9,897 bases of DNA. It comes from Prevotella sp. UBA4268. Its GTDB lineage: Bacteria; Bacteroidota; Bacteroidia; Bacteroidales; Bacteroidaceae. Made by a program: the position numbers and the translations under genes. The stretch covers positions 210 through 10,106 of the forward strand of contig DGWC01000082.1 in the NCBI GenBank assembly GCA_002395135.1. Reading direction: 5' to 3'. The notes beneath the pieces were generated by a model. It was not told the origin of the DNA and searched no databases. It saw only the letters and a list, made by a program, of their open reading frames with translations. Positions 6,874 through 9,897 of this stretch are shown piece after piece. How positions within the stretch are numbered: position 1 is the first letter of the stretch; each line of letters starts with the position of its first letter.

Positions 6874-6940
6874 AAAAAAAGTTCATGTCACCACCGCAAT
6901 GGCCCTTGAGCAGTGGGCTGAAAGCAAGTGGTGACATGAA
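6874..6940 (-). terminator. Intrinsic terminator of the 372-aa secreted protein
   Basis: Perfect 13-bp inverted repeat ttcatgtcaccac (6882-6894) / gtggtgacatgaa (6928-6940). A small inner gccc/gggc stem (6902-6905, 6915-6918) lies in the loop. On the minus strand the long stem is followed by C and seven T (6880-6874). It lies 32 nt after the stop at 6973. Confidence 0.8.
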
Positions 6941-6972
6941 ACTGGGAATGCGCGCCAGAAAGAGCGGCAACG

Positions 6973-8091
6973 CTATTTCACAACAAATTTCTTGCCGTTA
7001 CGGATATAAACGCCGTGAGAGGGGTTCTTGACTTCGCGACCCTGCAGGTCATAGACCTTGTTGCTGAGTTTCTGCTGCTCGGCCTGCACGGTGATGATGC
7101 CGGTGGAGACGCTGATGTTGTCGCTCTTATTGGTGAGGGTGGAGATGTCGAGATAGGCCTTGTTGGCTGCCAGATAGGTGTCGGAACTCTTGCCGAAGGC
7201 TATCTTCCCGTCCACTTCCTTCAACACGCGCATGGTCTTGGCATCGTATTTGGTGCGGTTCTGGTGCTTATAGCCGCGGATGGTCTTATAGATATTAAAG
7301 TAAACGCCCTGCAAGAGGTTGCCGCTGATTTCGGGCAGCGTCTCGTCGATGGGGAGCAACTTGTTGTCGGCAGCATTGGCCGAGTTGCACTCGAGCAGCA
7401 CGGGCGTGGCTCCCGGCACCTTGTTCTTGATTTCGGTGAGCGTCACACCGCCCTCGTCATCAACGCCGCTCACATAATAGGCCTTCACGGATGAGGGCAG
7501 TTGGAAAGCGAAGGAAGCATAGAGCGTGGTGTAATACTTGTTGCCTATCTGGATGGTGGGCTTCACGCCGAAATAGGTGTCGTTTCCGTTGGTGACGGGC
7601 TTGATATACCAAAAGCGGTTGGGATAGAGCGAACTGGCAGAGTTCACCAAAACCGTGAACTGCCCGTTGTTGTCAATCACATAGCCCATGGCGATGCTCT
7701 CCTTGGCATAGGGGATGTAGAGGTTGGTGCCTTCGCCCTGCTCCTCGTCAATCTTGAGTGCACGGTTGATGATGTCGGTGGTGTTCACTCCTTGTGCCTC
7801 CAGATAATAGCCGTTGAGTGCCGACTTGCCGAGGTAGCGATATTCGAACCTGATGATGGCACCGGGATCGTCGACCACAGCGTCGAAGTTGTCTTTCAGG
7901 GCGATGGCTCCGAAGTCGTATTTATAACTGCTGCCACTCACCGTCATGCTGCCCTTCTTGTCAACAAGACTGGCATGGCGGCCTGTCACCTGATTAGATA
8001 TACGGTAGTAACCGTCGGGGAAAACCTGTGCAAAGACATCGGCTGCTCCCATGAGCATCATAACGAACAATGCAGATAAAAATCTTTTCAT
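6973..8091 (-). CDS. Secreted protein with T9SS-like C-terminus, function unknown
   Basis: A 372-aa exported protein. The ATG at 8091 places MKRFLSALFVMMLMGAADVFA as signal peptide (cleavage near 21/22); a TTG six codons upstream is in frame but would put a MITLLS extension before it. The mature N-terminus, FPDGYYRISNQVTGRHASLVD, resembles modules found in many secreted Prevotella proteins. A later block, YYTTLYASFAFQLPSSVKAY with LTEIKNKVPGATPVLLE, also matches that style. The last 27 residues (346-372), VYDLQGREVKNPSHGVYIRN then GKKFVVK, parallel the end of the LRR protein, suggesting the same sorting route. No catalytic motif was recognised. It has its own -7 box and terminator, hence probably monocistronic. 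Codon use is closer to trpS than to the LRR gene. Confidence 0.88.
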   Translation of the reverse strand: MKRFLSALFVMMLMGAADVFAQVFPDGYYRISNQVTGRHASLVDKKGSMTVSGSSYKYDFGAIALKDNFDAVVDDPGAIIRFEYRYLGKSALNGYYLEAQGVNTTDIINRALKIDEEQGEGTNLYIPYAKESIAMGYVIDNNGQFTVLVNSASSLYPNRFWYIKPVTNGNDTYFGVKPTIQIGNKYYTTLYASFAFQLPSSVKAYYVSGVDDEGGVTLTEIKNKVPGATPVLLECNSANAADNKLLPIDETLPEISGNLLQGVYFNIYKTIRGYKHQNRTKYDAKTMRVLKEVDGKIAFGKSSDTYLAANKAYLDISTLTNKSDNISVSTGIITVQAEQQKLSNKVYDLQGREVKNPSHGVYIRNGKKFVVK

Positions 8092-8140
8092 ACTCAAAAG
8101 CGTAATCAATAATCTTTTTACATAAATAACTAATCGTCTG

Positions 8141-8148
8141 CAAAGTTA
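8141..8148 (-). promoter_or_regulatory. Putative -7 box of the secreted-protein promoter
   Basis: The minus strand reads TAACTTTG, matching TAnnTTTG, about 50 nt before the ATG at 8091. No clear -33 TTTG is seen at the usual distance. The remaining bases between 8092 and 8313 hold only this and the rpoC terminator. Confidence 0.45.
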
Positions 8149-8233
8149 TGAAAAAGTTTCTGAATTATGAATGATTTGCCGAAAAAAATGGTATTCTGCA
8201 TGAAGAATCATGGCAAAAACGCGGTTTTCACAC

Positions 8234-8272
8234 AAAACAACAGAGGGCTACTGCCGAAGCAATAGCCCTCTG
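8234..8272 (-). terminator. Intrinsic terminator of rpoC
   Basis: Ten-bp perfect arms cagagggcta (8241-8250) / tagccctctg (8263-8272). In the minus-strand RNA the stem extends through U-G and tgc/gca pairs to a UUCG tetraloop, about 14 bp in all. It is followed by TTGTTTTGT (8240-8232). It lies about 40 nt after the rpoC stop and so separates rpoC transcription from the genes downstream. Confidence 0.85.
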
Positions 8273-8313
8273 ATAGCGGGATTGATATAGGATTACTCCT
8301 GACTGATACAGGA

Positions 8314-9897
8314 TTATTCCTCCATAACGGCTTCTTTCTCAGAGAAGTCGAGCACGTTCTTTCGGTTGGCCTGCATGCGCTCGTACTCTTCCTTGGAGCC
8401 GACAATGATCTTCTCGAACTCGCGCAAACCAGTTCCGGCAGGGATGAGGTGACCGCAGATAACGTTCTCCTTCATGCCTTCGAGGGTGTCTACCTTGCCG
8501 CGGATTGCTGCTTCGTTGAGCACCTTGGTGGTCTCCTGGAACGAGGCGGCACTCATGAAACTCTTGGTCTGAAGGGCAGCACGCGTGATACCCTGGAGAA
8601 TCTGAGTTGACGTAGCGGGCACAGCATCGCGCACCTGAACGATTCGCAGGTCGCGGCGCTTGAGCATGGAGTTCTCATCGCGCAGTTTGCGGGCAGTAAC
8701 AATCTGACCCTTCTGCAGGTTCTCGCTGTCGCCAGCGTCGATGACAACCTTCTTGCCCCAGATGCGGTCGTTCTCTTCTGCGAAGTCGAGTTTGTCAACA
8801 ACCTCCTGCTCGAGGAAGGTGGTGTCGCCCGGATCATTGATCTGCACCTTGCGCATCATCTGGCGCACGATAATCTCGAAGTGCTTGTCGTTGATCTTCA
8901 CACCTTGCAGACGATAGACATCCTGCACCTCGTTCACGATATACTCCTGAACGGCGGTGGGACCCTTGATGGCCAAGATGTCGGCCGGTGTGATGGAACC
9001 GTCGCTAAGCGGGGTGCCGGCACGCACGGCATCGTGCTCCTGAACCAGGATCTGCTTGGACAGGCTGACGAGATATTTCTTCTGGTCGCCGGTCTTCGAG
9101 GTAACGATAATCTCACGGTTACCGCGCTTCACCTTACCCATGGACACCTCACCGTCGATTTCGGAAACGATGGCGGGATTAGACGGGTTGCGGGCTTCGA
9201 ACAACTCGGTCACACGTGGCAGACCTCCGGTGATGTCACCGCCCTTGGCAACAGTACGCGGAATCTTCACAATGGTGGCACCGGTGCTCACGGTCTGACC
9301 GTCGTCGACCACCACGTGACCGCCCACCGGGAAGATATATGTACCAACAACTTCGCCGTTGGCATCAATTACATCGCACGTAGGCACGCGGTTCCTGTCT
9401 TTCGACTCGGTGATGATCTTTTCGGTAAGACCAGTCGTCTCGTCGGTCTCGGCCTTATAAGTGACATTCTCCACCACATCGCGGAACTTCAATGTTCCGG
9501 CATATTCGGTAACGATGACGGCGTTGAACGGGTCCCAACGGGCCACAATGTCGCCCTTCTGCACGGTGTCGCCAGCCTTGAAATAGAGCGAACTACCGTA
9601 AGGAACGTTCATCGTGGAGAGGATAATCTTGGTATGCGGGTCAACGAAACGTACCTCAGCAAGACGGCTTACAACCATTTCGCAGTTCACGTTGCCGTTC
9701 TCATTATCCTCGGTGAAGGGAACCGTGCGCAATTCATCGAATTCAAGTTTGCTGTCGTTCTTGGCTACGATAGAAGCATTGGCAGCAGCGTTACCAGCCA
9801 CACCACCGGCGTGGAAGGTACGGAGCGTCAACTGCGTACCCGGCTCACCAATGGCCTGGGCTGCAATCACGCCGACGGCCTCGCCCTTCTGCACCAT
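8314..9897 (-). CDS. rpoC: RNA polymerase subunit beta', C-terminal part
   Basis: Largest subunit of RNA polymerase; its C-terminal part closes the active site through the trigger loop and contacts beta and omega. The window holds the last 527 residues; the N-terminal part, roughly 900 residues by Bacteroidetes RpoC lengths, lies beyond the edge, so the Met at 9897 is internal. Fragment residues 5-33 ([20 protein letters not shown] onward) form the first half of the trigger loop. The second half ([18 protein letters not shown]) follows at 219-236. Between them is an insertion of about 185 residues, in the position of the SI3 insertion of E. coli beta'. Conserved C-terminal motifs are [17 protein letters not shown] (315-331) and [19 protein letters not shown] (446-464). 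The stop at 8316-8314 is followed by a strong terminator. Confidence 0.98.
   Translation of the reverse strand: MVQKGEAVGVIAAQAIGEPGTQLTLRTFHAGGVAGNAAANASIVAKNDSKLEFDELRTVPFTEDNENGNVNCEMVVSRLAEVRFVDPHTKIILSTMNVPYGSSLYFKAGDTVQKGDIVARWDPFNAVIVTEYAGTLKFRDVVENVTYKAETDETTGLTEKIITESKDRNRVPTCDVIDANGEVVGTYIFPVGGHVVVDDGQTVSTGATIVKIPRTVAKGGDITGGLPRVTELFEARNPSNPAIVSEIDGEVSMGKVKRGNREIIVTSKTGDQKKYLVSLSKQILVQEHDAVRAGTPLSDGSITPADILAIKGPTAVQEYIVNEVQDVYRLQGVKINDKHFEIIVRQMMRKVQINDPGDTTFLEQEVVDKLDFAEENDRIWGKKVVIDAGDSENLQKGQIVTARKLRDENSMLKRRDLRIVQVRDAVPATSTQILQGITRAALQTKSFMSAASFQETTKVLNEAAIRGKVDTLEGMKENVICGHLIPAGTGLREFEKIIVGSKEEYERMQANRKNVLDFSEKEAVMEE

Noticed and set aside
7015..8079. Two plus-strand open frames antisense to the 372-aa secreted protein
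   Set aside because: The minus-strand frame has a signal peptide, a family-typical C-terminus, a promoter and a terminator; the plus frames have no recognisable features and are shadows.

Overview
The window looks like a chromosomal segment from a Bacteroidota bacterium, most likely Prevotellaceae (Prevotella/Segatella-like). Three things point there. The RpoC, S12 and S7 proteins have Bacteroidetes-type sequences and there is a DUF3467 protein. Two secreted proteins end in the short '...GVYI.NGKKFVVK'-type C-terminus common in Prevotella. Candidate promoters match the Bacteroidetes -7 element TAnnTTTG, and most starts lack a Shine-Dalgarno sequence. All seven recognisable genes plus one small unknown gene lie on the minus strand, so transcription runs from high to low coordinates. 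No tRNA, rRNA, CRISPR array or transposase gene is visible.

In transcription order: the C-terminal third of rpoC (9897-8314) ends at a strong UUCG-capped terminator. A secreted 372-aa protein (8091-6973) has its own -7 box and a long-stem terminator. A small HTH regulator (6480-6250) follows a leader of about 260 nt holding a nested hairpin of about 125 nt with a possible alternative pairing. A BspA-type leucine-rich-repeat surface protein (5799-3568) follows a leader of about 320 nt with an internal intrinsic terminator. It is followed within 14 nt by a 95-aa protein of unknown function (3553-3266) that carries the only textbook Shine-Dalgarno sequence in the window, and then by a strong terminator. 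Next come trpS (2763-1672) and a DUF3467 protein (1651-1295), probably one transcript, and a terminator. The last unit is rpsL (1063-683) and rpsG (433 to the window edge), the start of the str ribosomal-protein operon.

In Bacteroides-type genomes rpoC, the DUF3467 gene, rpsL, rpsG and fusA are, to my knowledge, neighbours. Here the order is kept but about 6.6 kb of accessory genes (secreted protein, HTH, LRR protein, small ORF) plus trpS separate rpoC from the DUF3467 gene. The window therefore reads as housekeeping ends with an accessory, surface-protein middle. That middle is divided into separate transcription units, each with its own promoter-like box and intrinsic terminator.

The most interesting signals are non-coding: the nested, possibly switching hairpin before the HTH gene; the attenuator-like leader of the LRR gene; a 22-bp-period array of palindromes upstream of trpS; and a long inverted repeat bracketing the rpsL-rpsG spacer. 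RNA structures and promoters were found by eye and are untested.
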